Below are positions 12,049 through 21,875 of a DNA stretch of 64,000 bases, piece by piece. The notes under the pieces are model-generated. The model was not told the DNA's origin. It worked only from the letters and a program-made list of their open reading frames with translations, and did not search any database. Source of the DNA: JBDTDV01 sp039922875 (GTDB lineage Bacteria; Actinomycetota; Actinomycetes; Actinomycetales; Microbacteriaceae). A program made the translations under genes and the position numbers. Within the stretch, counting starts at the first letter, position 1. The number at the start of each line of letters is the position of its first letter. Where the stretch lies: positions 1-64,000 of the forward strand of contig JBDTDV010000040.1 of NCBI GenBank assembly GCA_039922875.1, in the 5' to 3' direction.

Positions 12049-12064
12049 GTTACCAGTATGTAAC
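12049..12064. promoter_or_regulatory. Inverted repeat GTTAC-N6-GTAAC upstream of the peptide transporter
   Basis: A perfect 5+5 inverted repeat with a 6-base spacer lies in the 234-base gap between the divergent CPBP gene and the transporter lipoprotein gene. It sits upstream of the likely promoter and resembles a regulator-binding site. No regulator gene is adjacent, so its role is conjecture. Confidence 0.3.
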
Positions 12065-12079
12065 GTTTCTCGGCGTACT

Positions 12080-12110
12080 TTGGTATCCGGATGGGCCCCT
12101 GACTTAGGGT
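12080..12110 (+). promoter_or_regulatory. Probable promoter of the peptide ABC transporter operon
   Basis: TTGGTA (12080-12085) and TAGGGT (12105-12110) are 19 bases apart and resemble -35 and -10 elements. The implied transcript starts near 12117 and carries a leader of about 63 bases ending in the strong AGGAGG before the GTG at 12180. Confidence 0.35.
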
Positions 12111-12179
12111 CATAAATATCCAGCGCGTCAGAGACGACACGAATCGTCCTGCCGACGCCTATATTGCACAGGAGGAACA

Positions 12180-14015
12180 GTGAAAACAAAACGCCTCGTA
12201 GTGGCGGGTTCGCTCGTCGCGGTAAGTGCCATGGTCCTCTCGGGTTGCGCGGTCCCGCGTAACTCAGAGATCATCGGGGGCACCTCGATCAATGTCGCGT
12301 GGAACGATCCGATGCAGGAGTACAACACACTCACCGCCACCGGAAACGCGGCCGCGAACAACAACATCGCGTACATGGCCAACGAGCAGTTCAACTATTA
12401 CAACGACAAGCAAGAGTTGGTCAAGAACACCAGCTTCGGCACCTACACCGTCGAGTCCAAAGACCCGCTGACCGTCAAGTACACGATCAAGGACGGCGTC
12501 AAATGGTCTGACGGCACCCAAGTCGGTGCCGCTGACATGCTGATGACCTGGGCGGCGCTGACCACCCACCTCACCAATGTTGAGGCGCAGTACGACAGTG
12601 AGGGCAACATCACCAACCAGAAAGAGCTGGACGCCGGCGTCTTCTTCAACGGCGGTGCGGTCAAGGGTGCAGGTCTCGACCTGGTGTCGAAGACCCCGAA
12701 GGTCAGCGACGACAACCGCAGCATCACACTGGTCTACGACAAGCCGTTCGTCGACTGGGAGCTCGCGCTTCAGATGGGCCCGTCCGCGCACGGCACGGTG
12801 CAGCTGGCCTACCCGGACAAGAAATACTCCAACGAAGACGCAAACAAGGCGTTCATCAAGGCCGTCCAGGACAAGGACTACAAGTTCCTCGGACCGGTCG
12901 CGAAGGCGTGGAGCAATGACTACAAGTTCGTCAACATGCCCAAGGAGAAGCAGAAGCTGCTCTCCGACGGCGCGTACACGGTAACCGACCTCAAGGATCA
13001 GCAGTACGCGACGCTGACCGCGAAGAAGGACTTCACCTGGGGACCATCACCGAAGTATCAGAAGATCACCGTTCGCGTGATCGGCGACCCGCAGGCGCAG
13101 GTTACCGCACTGCAGAACGGCGAAGTCAAGATTGCCGAGGGTCAGCCGACCGCGGACCTGCTCACCCAGCTCAAGAGCATGAAGGGTGTTCAGTACAAGG
13201 CGGCAACCGAATCGACCTACGAGCACGTCGACCTGCAGGTCACCAACGGTGGGCCGTTCGACCCGAAGACCTACGGTGGCGATGAGGCGAAGGCACTGCT
13301 GGTCCGGGAGGCGTTCCTGAAGACCGTCCCGCGCCAGGACATCGTCGACAAGCTGATCAAACCGCTGCAGCCCGACGCGGTTCTGCGTGCCTCTTTGCAG
13401 TTCGTCCCCGGCACCCCCGGATATGACGAGGTGAAGAAGGAGGGCGCCTACGCGGCCTACGACAAGGTCGACATTGCCGCGGCCAAGGCAGACCTCGCCA
13501 AAGCGGGCGTTTCCAGTGTCTCCGTTCGCCTGCTCTACGGTAAGTCGAACACCCGTCGTCAGCAGGAGTTCGAACTGATCCGTCAGTCCGCCGCTCAGGC
13601 CGGCATCACCGTGGTCGACGGCGGCAGTGAGACCTGGGGCCAGGACCTTTCGTCCAAGACCCACGACTACGACGCCGCGTTGTTCGGATGGCAGGCTACC
13701 AGCCTTGCCATCGCACAAAACCAGGCGAATTACACGCCTGGCGGTCTGAACAACTACTACGGCTGGGACAACAAGGAGCTGACTGACCTTTACAATCAGC
13801 TGTCGACCGAGACGGACAAGGACAAGCAGGACGCCCTTCTGGTAAAGGCAGACAAGATCATCGGTGAGCAGGCCTGGTCTGTGCCGATCTTCCAGTTCCC
13901 CGGTGTCACCGCCTGGAGCGACACGGTCACCAACGTGAAGCCCGCGTTCCTCGCGCCCCAGTACTTCTGGAACTTCTGGGAGTGGGCACCGGCCAACACG
14001 CCGACTAAGAAGTAA
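12180..14015 (+). CDS. Peptide ABC transporter substrate-binding lipoprotein (family 5)
   Basis: The protein (611 aa) captures oligopeptides or similar solutes outside the membrane and delivers them to the permeases downstream. It has a lipoprotein signal peptide (1-23) with lipobox LSGC, so Cys23 should be lipidated, followed by a family 5 solute-binding fold (for example YTIKDGVKWSDGTQVGAADM and the C-terminal VPIFQFPGVTAWS). The start is a GTG with AGGAGGAACA directly upstream. It is rich in Lys and Asp for this genome, as expected of an exported protein. A strong hairpin follows the stop, which probably keeps its expression above that of the permease genes. Confidence 0.93.
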   Translation: MKTKRLVVAGSLVAVSAMVLSGCAVPRNSEIIGGTSINVAWNDPMQEYNTLTATGNAAANNNIAYMANEQFNYYNDKQELVKNTSFGTYTVESKDPLTVKYTIKDGVKWSDGTQVGAADMLMTWAALTTHLTNVEAQYDSEGNITNQKELDAGVFFNGGAVKGAGLDLVSKTPKVSDDNRSITLVYDKPFVDWELALQMGPSAHGTVQLAYPDKKYSNEDANKAFIKAVQDKDYKFLGPVAKAWSNDYKFVNMPKEKQKLLSDGAYTVTDLKDQQYATLTAKKDFTWGPSPKYQKITVRVIGDPQAQVTALQNGEVKIAEGQPTADLLTQLKSMKGVQYKAATESTYEHVDLQVTNGGPFDPKTYGGDEAKALLVREAFLKTVPRQDIVDKLIKPLQPDAVLRASLQFVPGTPGYDEVKKEGAYAAYDKVDIAAAKADLAKAGVSSVSVRLLYGKSNTRRQQEFELIRQSAAQAGITVVDGGSETWGQDLSSKTHDYDAALFGWQATSLAIAQNQANYTPGGLNNYYGWDNKELTDLYNQLSTETDKDKQDALLVKADKIIGEQAWSVPIFQFPGVTAWSDTVTNVKPAFLAPQYFWNFWEWAPANTPTKK

Positions 14016-14026
14016 TCGCGGTAGCA

Positions 14027-14059
14027 GGGCACCGGGAGCGCAAACCGTTCCCGGTGCCC
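14027..14059 (+). terminator. Strong hairpin between lipoprotein and permease genes (attenuator or processing site)
   Basis: An 11-bp perfect stem (GGGCACCGGGA, 14027-14037, with TCCCGGTGCCC, 14049-14059) encloses 11 bases that can extend the stem by three more pairs. No T-run follows, so it is more likely a partial terminator or RNA-stabilising element at the 3' end of the abundant lipoprotein message than a full terminator. Confidence 0.6.
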
Positions 14060-14165
14060 GTGCGCCCGACGTGACCGGTCTTCGGTCGGGGCGCCCGACT
14101 AAGCTCTTGGCGGGTTCGGCCACAAGCCGGGTTTCCCCTGTAACAGAAAGTGACGGCGACCAATA

Positions 14166-15692
14166 GTGCTCGCGTTCATCATCAGGCGTCTCGGTGCCTC
14201 AGTCTTGGTTCTCCTGGTTGGCACATTTGTCATCTACAATCTCACCGCCATCTCGGGTGACCCGCTGGGAGATTTGCGCGGGTCCACGGCGCCGAACAAA
14301 CAGGCATTGATTGACGCGCGGATCCAGGCGCTCGATTTGAACGTGCCGCCGCCGCTGCGCTATTTCCTCTGGCTTTCCGGCCTTCTCAAGGGCTTCATCG
14401 GACAGTTCACCCTCGGCAACAGCATTGGCGGACTTCCCGTCACCACCCTGCTGGAGAACTCCGTCGGAAATACCCTGCAGTTGGTCACCGCCGCGACCAT
14501 GCTCGGCATTATTTTCGGGGTCGCGATCGGGATGAGCACCGCGCTTCGCCAGTACAGCGGATACGACTACACCGTCACCTTCTTCTCGTTCCTGTTCTTC
14601 TCGCTCCCGGTCTTCTGGGTTGCCGTGCTTTTGAAGCTCTACGTCGCGATCGGATTCAACGACTTCCTGGCCAACCCGGCGATCTCCCCGCCGCTGTTAA
14701 TCATCATGTCCCTGCTCTCGGGGTTCATCTGGATGAGCATTATCGGCGGCGAAGGCAAACCACGGCTCATAGTGTTCGGCTCCGCGACGCTGATCACGGC
14801 CGCGATCTTGATCTTCCTGCTGGTCACCGACTGGTTCACCAACCCGCAGCTTGGCCCGGTGCTGATCCTGGTGTTGGGCGGTCTGACCGCGGTCATGGTG
14901 ACCTCGTTGACCACCGGCCTGACCAATCGCCGCGCGCTTTACGCCACCCTGGTCACGGCGGCTGTCGGCGGTGCGCTGTGGTATCCGTTGCAGTTCGCCT
15001 TCGACGCGCTCCCGGAGCTCTGGTTCCTTGCCGCACTGGGCATCCTGGCCATCGTCGTCGGCGGCGCGATCGGCTTCGTGATGGGCAAGGACGACAGATG
15101 GGTCGCCGCGAGAGCCGCGGCGATCACCGGCTTCCTGGTCGGCTTTCTGCTCATCATCGACCGGGCGATGGCGGCCTGGCCTGCGTATGTGCAGGCGGTC
15201 GGCGGGAGGCCGATCGCCACGGTCGGGGCCAGCACCCCAGACCTGGGCGGATCCCTCTGGGTCGGCATGGTCGACAGCTACACCCATCTCTTGCTTCCGA
15301 CAATCGCGCTGATCCTGATCTCGTTGGCTGGTTACACCAGGTACGCCAGAGCGAGCTTATTGGAGGTGATGAACCAGGACTACGTGCGCACTGCCCGCGC
15401 TAAGGGGCTATCCGAGCGCACCGTTGTGATGCGCCACGCTTTCCGCAACGCGATGATCCCGGTCGTCACGGTGGTCGCCGTGAACGTCGGCGGACTGATC
15501 GGCGGCGCCGTCGTCACCGAAACAATCTTCGCCTGGAAAGGCATGGGCGCACTCTTCGTCAGTGCCCTGCATGAGGTAGATGTGAACACCGTGATGGGCT
15601 TCTTCATCATCGTCGGGATCATCACCATCGTCTTCAATATGCTCGCGGATATCGCATATACCGCGCTTGACCCCAGAATTCGGGTGAGCTGA
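14166..15692 (+). CDS. Peptide ABC transporter permease, DppB type with a large extra membrane insert
   Basis: This is the first membrane subunit of the peptide importer. Residues 1-170 and 365-508 match a DppB-type permease: the N-terminal MLAFIIRRLGASVLVLLVGT, the SFLFFSLPVFWVAVL segment, and the ATPase-coupling loop around DYVRTARAKGLSERT (405-419). Family members usually have 310-340 residues, but this one has 508. About 185 residues (175-360) with roughly five or six extra hydrophobic segments lie between the halves, with no frameshift. The GTG start at 14166 gives the standard N-terminus. The next permease starts 2 bases after the stop. Confidence 0.9.
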   Translation: MLAFIIRRLGASVLVLLVGTFVIYNLTAISGDPLGDLRGSTAPNKQALIDARIQALDLNVPPPLRYFLWLSGLLKGFIGQFTLGNSIGGLPVTTLLENSVGNTLQLVTAATMLGIIFGVAIGMSTALRQYSGYDYTVTFFSFLFFSLPVFWVAVLLKLYVAIGFNDFLANPAISPPLLIIMSLLSGFIWMSIIGGEGKPRLIVFGSATLITAAILIFLLVTDWFTNPQLGPVLILVLGGLTAVMVTSLTTGLTNRRALYATLVTAAVGGALWYPLQFAFDALPELWFLAALGILAIVVGGAIGFVMGKDDRWVAARAAAITGFLVGFLLIIDRAMAAWPAYVQAVGGRPIATVGASTPDLGGSLWVGMVDSYTHLLLPTIALILISLAGYTRYARASLLEVMNQDYVRTARAKGLSERTVVMRHAFRNAMIPVVTVVAVNVGGLIGGAVVTETIFAWKGMGALFVSALHEVDVNTVMGFFIIVGIITIVFNMLADIAYTALDPRIRVS

Positions 15693-15694
15693 CT

Positions 15695-16777
15695 ATGTCC
15701 AACCTTCTCACTCAAATGGAGACTCCGGAGGATCCGTCGAACCTCGGGATGACCATCGAACAGCGCGAGGTGGAGGGCCTGAGCCAGGGCACCATCGTCC
15801 GCCGGCGATTCTTCCGGCACAAGGGCGCGCTGATTTCGATGTGCGTGCTCGCGGTCACCTTTCTGCTGGTCTACAGCTCGGTCGGGTTCAACCTGTTCGG
15901 TCTGGAAATCCCGGGCTGGTGGAAATACGGGTATACCGCACAGGGGCCGATCGTGAACCACGGCGATCCGACCTGGGTCCTCCCGTTCAACTTCGGCGAT
16001 CACCCGTTTGGTCAGGACGAGATCGGCCGCGACATCTTCGCACGGGTTATGCGCGGCGCCCAGCAATCCATGGTGGTCACCGTGTTGTACGGGGCGATCG
16101 CAGCGGCACTGGGAGTGGTCGTCGGCGCCCTGGCCGGCTTCTATCGCGGCCGGATCGACCAGTGGCTGATGCGGTTGACCGACCTGTTCCTGATCTTTCC
16201 GATCATCGTCCTCGGTGCGGTTCTCGGCCAGATGGTCGGCGGGCTGGGCGCGGCGGCGTTGGGTGTGGTGCTCGGCTTGATCGGCTGGACGGAGCTGGCG
16301 CGGCTGGTCCGTGGCGAGTTCCTCAGCCTGCGCGAGCGTGAGTTCGTCGATGCGGCCCGAGTTGCCGGGGCCGGTACCGGTCGGATCATCTTCAAACACA
16401 TTTTGCCGAACGCGATCGGCGTTGTCATCGTCAGCACCACCCTCCTGATGAGCAGCGCGATCCTGATCGAGGCCGCGCTGAGCTTCATCGGGTTCGGTAT
16501 TGTGGCGCCTGACGTCTCGCTCGGACAGCTGATCAACCTTTATCAGGGCGCGTTCACCACCCGGCCCTGGTTGTTCTGGTGGCCTGGCCTGTTCATCATC
16601 GTGATCGCCCTGTGCATCAACTTCATCGGCGACGGACTGCGCGACGCCTTCGATCCGCGGCAACGTCGGATTCCCGGGGGAACAGGTCCGTATCGTCAGA
16701 TGGCGGCGCTCATCGCGGGCGTGTTCCGCGGCTCCCGGCAGAAGTCACCGGCGGAGCCGACGGTGGGGCAGAGCTGA
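15695..16777 (+). CDS. Peptide ABC transporter permease, DppC type
   Basis: This second membrane subunit (360 aa) pairs with the upstream permease. It has a cytoplasmic N-terminal stretch of about 40 residues, one membrane helix, an extracytoplasmic loop containing HPFGQDEIGRDIFARV, then five helices. The coupling loop is EFVDAARVAGAGTGRIIFKHILPN, and FIGDGLRDAFDPRQ is the characteristic C-terminal signature. It has a further 25-residue tail. It starts 2 bases after the first permease and converges on the antisense membrane gene 5 bases downstream. Confidence 0.94.
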   Translation: MSNLLTQMETPEDPSNLGMTIEQREVEGLSQGTIVRRRFFRHKGALISMCVLAVTFLLVYSSVGFNLFGLEIPGWWKYGYTAQGPIVNHGDPTWVLPFNFGDHPFGQDEIGRDIFARVMRGAQQSMVVTVLYGAIAAALGVVVGALAGFYRGRIDQWLMRLTDLFLIFPIIVLGAVLGQMVGGLGAAALGVVLGLIGWTELARLVRGEFLSLREREFVDAARVAGAGTGRIIFKHILPNAIGVVIVSTTLLMSSAILIEAALSFIGFGIVAPDVSLGQLINLYQGAFTTRPWLFWWPGLFIIVIALCINFIGDGLRDAFDPRQRRIPGGTGPYRQMAALIAGVFRGSRQKSPAEPTVGQS

Positions 16778-16782
16778 TGCGG

Positions 16783-17394
16783 CTAGAACACGATGAAGCA
16801 GACAGCGCTGGCGGCCAGCAAGGCGGCCAGGACCGCGATTCTGCCGCGGTGCAGAAGCGACGGGTGCAGGTCCGGATCGAGTACCGGAGCGTCCAGATGA
16901 CCGGCATCTCGCAATCCGTCCCAGCGGCGGCGGATGATGGCGGCAGCGTCACCCGAAACGGAGTTCGGCATATCGCCAAGTCCCACGGTCCCGGCCATGA
17001 AGGTGCTCTCCGGCAAGCCACGCAGGTCTTCGGTATGGCTGCGCAGCATCTGGTGTCTGCCGGCAGCCGGCGCCACCCACGCGACGAAGCGCCCGTACCG
17101 GGTGTACAGGGTCAGCGCGTACTTGGTGTCGATCCGTTCGATCGAGGGCCACGCCAGGGTGACGGTGTGGAAGACATTGCGCATCCGCACCCCGCCATCG
17201 CTGATCTCCAGATCGGGGGCCCAAAACGCCATCCAGACCAGATATCCGAGCGTGACCAGCGGCAGCGTGTATCTCAGCAGCGCAGCCGGTTGGTCTTGAA
17301 CAATGAGAGCACTCAGGCACACCACAATGACCCCAGCCGTGGCGATCGACAGAATCTTTCCGAGCAGCGGGCGCAGGGTGATGGTTTCGGCCAT
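16783..17394 (-). CDS. PH domain-containing membrane protein
   Basis: The protein (203 aa) has two N-terminal membrane helices (about 8-60), a bacterial PH-like domain (about 60-165, starting LEISDGGVRMRNVFHTVTL and including TKYALTLYTRYGRFVAWVAP), and a C-terminal helix (about 180-203). The frame is open to 17484, but the ATG at 17394 (MAETITLRPL) has GGAGGA immediately upstream and fits the family. Its function is unknown. It sits antisense between the permease and ATPase genes of the peptide transporter, with 5 and about 53 bases to its neighbours. Confidence 0.8.
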   Translation of the reverse strand: MAETITLRPLLGKILSIATAGVIVVCLSALIVQDQPAALLRYTLPLVTLGYLVWMAFWAPDLEISDGGVRMRNVFHTVTLAWPSIERIDTKYALTLYTRYGRFVAWVAPAAGRHQMLRSHTEDLRGLPESTFMAGTVGLGDMPNSVSGDAAAIIRRRWDGLRDAGHLDAPVLDPDLHPSLLHRGRIAVLAALLAASAVCFIVF

Positions 17395-17447
17395 TCCTCC
17401 ATGCTCGCATGGCGCGCGCCGATGAGCGCGCCGATCGGAGCGCTGGC

Positions 17448-19124
17448 ATGACCGCCGCGAAGCCCGCGCGGGGGGACGACGCACCGATTCTGGAGGTTCG
17501 CGATCTCGGGGTGGATTTCTGGGTCGGTGGTAACTGGATTCCAGCCGCCGAGCACATGGATTACACGATCCTGCCGGGTGAGGTGCTGGCCATTGTCGGC
17601 GAGTCGGGATCCGGCAAGAGCGTCAGCTCGATGTCGCTGCTGGGGCTGCTGCCGGCCAACGGCAGGGTGCACGGCAGCGCGAAGCTCAACGGTGAGGAGC
17701 TCATCGGCGCGAGCGCGGCCAAGCTGCGGCACGTGCGTGGCAAGGAGATCGCGGTCATCTTCCAGGAACCGATGACCGCGCTGAACCCGGTCTACCGGGT
17801 CGGCTTCCAAATCGTGGAATCCTTGCGGGTGCACTTTCCGCTCACGCCGTCAGAGGCGAGGGCCAGGGCGCTGGAATTACTCGCGCTGGTCGAGATGCCC
17901 GACCCGAAGAAGGCATTCGACTCCTACCCGCATCAGTTGTCCGGTGGGCAACGGCAGCGGGCCATGATCGCCCAATCCATCTCCTGTGACCCGGACATGC
18001 TGATCGCCGATGAGCCGACCACGGCTCTCGACGTTACGATTCAGGCTGAGATCTTGGACCTGCTGCGCCATCTGCATCAGCGGTTGAACAGCGCCATCGT
18101 AATCATCACCCATGACATGGGAGTGGTCGCCGACCTCGCTGACAATGTGATCGTGATGCGTCGCGGTGAAATTGTGGAGCGCGGAAGCGTTGTCGATGTG
18201 TTCCACAACGCGCAGCATCCGTATACCCAAGAGTTGCTGGCCGCCGTGCCGCACCTGGGCATCGAGTCAGCCGAAGAGGTCTCGCCAGAACCCGAGCGCA
18301 CCGTCGACCCGGTGCTGCGCCTTGAGCACGTCGACATCGAATACCCCAAGCACGGCCGCGTGCCTGCGTTCAAAGCGGTGGAGGACGCGTCGTTCGTAAT
18401 CTATCCGGGGGAGGTCGTCGGCCTGGTCGGCGAGTCGGGATCCGGCAAAACCACCATCGCACGCGCCGCGGTGGGTCTGCTTCCAGTCGCCTCTGGCCAG
18501 ATGCATGTCATCGGCAGCAATATCGCCGGGATGAAGACCAGACCGCTGCGCGCGCTGCGCCGCGAGCTCGGGATTGTCTTCCAAGACCCAGGCTCCTCGC
18601 TGAACCCGCGGTTCCCGATCGGGGAGAGTATCGGCGAACCACTGCTGCTGTCCGGACTTTTCAACCATAAGCAGATCAGCAGCAGGGTGGAGGAGCTGCT
18701 GGATCAGGTGGAGTTGCCTCGTGGGTTCCGCAACCGCTATCCACACGAATTGTCCGGTGGTCAGCGACAGCGTGTCGGTATCGCTCGGGCGCTCGCGTTG
18801 AGCCCCAAACTGCTGGTCGCGGATGAGCCGACCAGCGCGCTGGACGTGTCGGTGCAGGCGCATGTGCTGGAGCTCTTGACCCAGATTCAGTCCGAGCTGC
18901 AGTTCGCCTGCCTGTTTGTCAGCCACGACTTGGCGGTAGTGGATTTACTTGCTGATCGAATCGTGGTAATGAATCACGGTAAGATTGTGGAGCAGGGGAC
19001 GAATGACGCCATCCTGCGCAACCCCCAAGACCCTTACACCCAGCGTCTGATCGCTGCTGTGCCTCTGCCTGATCCCATTAAGCAGCGTTCACGGCGGGAG
19101 ATGCGCCAAGCTTCCAAGGAATAA
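17448..19124 (+). CDS. Peptide ABC transporter ATP-binding protein, fused double ATPase
   Basis: Both nucleotide-binding domains of the importer (DppD- and DppF-like) are in one 558-residue chain. Domain 1 (about 15-275) has GESGSGKS, LSGGQRQRAMIAQS and ADEPTTALD. Domain 2 (about 295-545) has GESGSGKTT, LSGGQRQRVGIARAL and ADEPTSALD. Both sets of catalytic motifs are intact. An upstream ATG at 17409 is in frame, but the ATG at 17448 has GGAG 7 bases before it and is the better start. typA follows 6 bases later and may be cotranscribed. The gene is separated from its permeases by the antisense PH-domain gene. Confidence 0.94.
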   Translation: MTAAKPARGDDAPILEVRDLGVDFWVGGNWIPAAEHMDYTILPGEVLAIVGESGSGKSVSSMSLLGLLPANGRVHGSAKLNGEELIGASAAKLRHVRGKEIAVIFQEPMTALNPVYRVGFQIVESLRVHFPLTPSEARARALELLALVEMPDPKKAFDSYPHQLSGGQRQRAMIAQSISCDPDMLIADEPTTALDVTIQAEILDLLRHLHQRLNSAIVIITHDMGVVADLADNVIVMRRGEIVERGSVVDVFHNAQHPYTQELLAAVPHLGIESAEEVSPEPERTVDPVLRLEHVDIEYPKHGRVPAFKAVEDASFVIYPGEVVGLVGESGSGKTTIARAAVGLLPVASGQMHVIGSNIAGMKTRPLRALRRELGIVFQDPGSSLNPRFPIGESIGEPLLLSGLFNHKQISSRVEELLDQVELPRGFRNRYPHELSGGQRQRVGIARALALSPKLLVADEPTSALDVSVQAHVLELLTQIQSELQFACLFVSHDLAVVDLLADRIVVMNHGKIVEQGTNDAILRNPQDPYTQRLIAAVPLPDPIKQRSRREMRQASKE

Positions 19125-19130
19125 CTACTT

Positions 19131-21047
<1,917 letters not shown>

Positions 21048-21060
21048 CTCCACGTCGTTT

Positions 21061-21079
21061 GTTCGGCGCCGGGCCGAAC
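21061..21079 (+). terminator. Hairpin after typA
   Basis: GTTCGGC (21061-21067) pairs with GCCGAAC (21073-21079) around a 5-base loop, starting 13 bases after the typA stop. No T-run follows, so it is a weak terminator candidate. It lies just before the likely -10 of the next gene. Confidence 0.4.
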
Positions 21080-21088
21080 CGCCGCCGT

Positions 21089-21094
21089 TAGGAT
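21089..21094 (+). promoter_or_regulatory. -10 element TAGGAT for a leaderless transcript
   Basis: TAGGAT ends exactly 6 bases before the GTG at 21101, so the predicted transcription start is the first base of the start codon. Confidence 0.45.
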
Positions 21095-21100
21095 ATGAGG

Positions 21101-21502
21101 GTGCTTTCCCGGCTGATCAATCTCGCGTTGCTGTTCATGGCTGGCATCGTCTTCGGGGCGTTGGGTACCGTGGCGAATCAATCGGTGCTGCGGCTGGGCT
21201 CGATTCCGTTGCCGTGGGGCGTCACGGCCGGGTTGGTGGGGGTCGGCTGCCTCCTGATCGGGTTACGCCTGGTTTCCGATTCCCGGGCGACAGCCCTGGC
21301 CGCCGGGATCGGCGTGGTGGTGGCTGTCGCGCTGCTTTCCCAGAAAAGTTTCGGCGGATCCGTTTTGGTTCCGGCCAATCTGACCGGCGTGATCTGGACG
21401 GTCGGCCCGGTTCTGATCGCCGCCGTGGTGATCGGGTGGCCCAAACGAACTCAGTACCGAGGAAGGCAGTACCGAAGAAGTCCGGATCGGGCTTCGGCGT
21501 AA
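21101..21502 (+). CDS. Small four-helix membrane protein (possibly DUF6113)
   Basis: The protein has about 133 residues with four predicted membrane helices (starting LINLALLFMAGIVFGALG, TAGLVGVGCLLIGL, ALAAGIGVVVAVALL and IWTVGPVLIAAVVIG) and a basic C-terminal tail. I know of no function; it resembles small actinobacterial membrane proteins found beside fdxA. There is an ATG at 21095 and a GTG at 21101, and the -10 placement favours the GTG as a leaderless start. fdxA follows 37 bases downstream on the same strand. Confidence 0.7.
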   Translation: MLSRLINLALLFMAGIVFGALGTVANQSVLRLGSIPLPWGVTAGLVGVGCLLIGLRLVSDSRATALAAGIGVVVAVALLSQKSFGGSVLVPANLTGVIWTVGPVLIAAVVIGWPKRTQYRGRQYRRSPDRASA

Positions 21503-21539
21503 ACTGAAAACTCGCTCGACCGGAAGGGGATCTCGCACC

Positions 21540-21863
21540 GTGACCTACGTCATCGCTCTTCCCTGCGTGGATGTGAAGGACCGGGCTTGCGTGGACGAAT
21601 GCCCCGTCGATTGCATTTACGAAGGCGAACGGTCACTGTACATCCACCCGGATGAGTGCGTGGACTGTGGTGCCTGCGAGCCGGTGTGCCCGGTCGAGGC
21701 GATCTTCTATGAAGACGACCTCCCCGAGCAGTGGAACGATTACTACACGGCGAACGTCGAATTCTTCGACGACCTCGGTTCGCCGGGCGGAGCCGCCAAG
21801 ACCGGTGCCATCGCCAAGGACCACCCGTTGATCGCGGCGCTGCCGCCGCAGATTCACGCCTGA
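21540..21863 (+). CDS. fdxA: Seven-iron ferredoxin
   Basis: FdxA (107 aa) is a small electron carrier with one [3Fe-4S] and one [4Fe-4S] cluster. Cysteines are in CVDVKDRACVDECPVDC and in CVDCGACEPVCPVEA, the actinobacterial FdxA pattern. The C-terminal half (about 55-107) is the usual acidic extension. The start is a GTG with GGAAGGGGA about 9 bases upstream. It is followed after 12 bases by dapC, a linkage common in actinobacteria but without known mechanistic meaning. Confidence 0.95.
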   Translation: MTYVIALPCVDVKDRACVDECPVDCIYEGERSLYIHPDECVDCGACEPVCPVEAIFYEDDLPEQWNDYYTANVEFFDDLGSPGGAAKTGAIAKDHPLIAALPPQIHA

Positions 21864-21875
21864 GCGGCGACCACG

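Noticed and set aside
12180..19124. Horizontally acquired transporter island
   Set aside because: Base composition and codon use look like the neighbours, and there are no integrase, tRNA or repeat borders.
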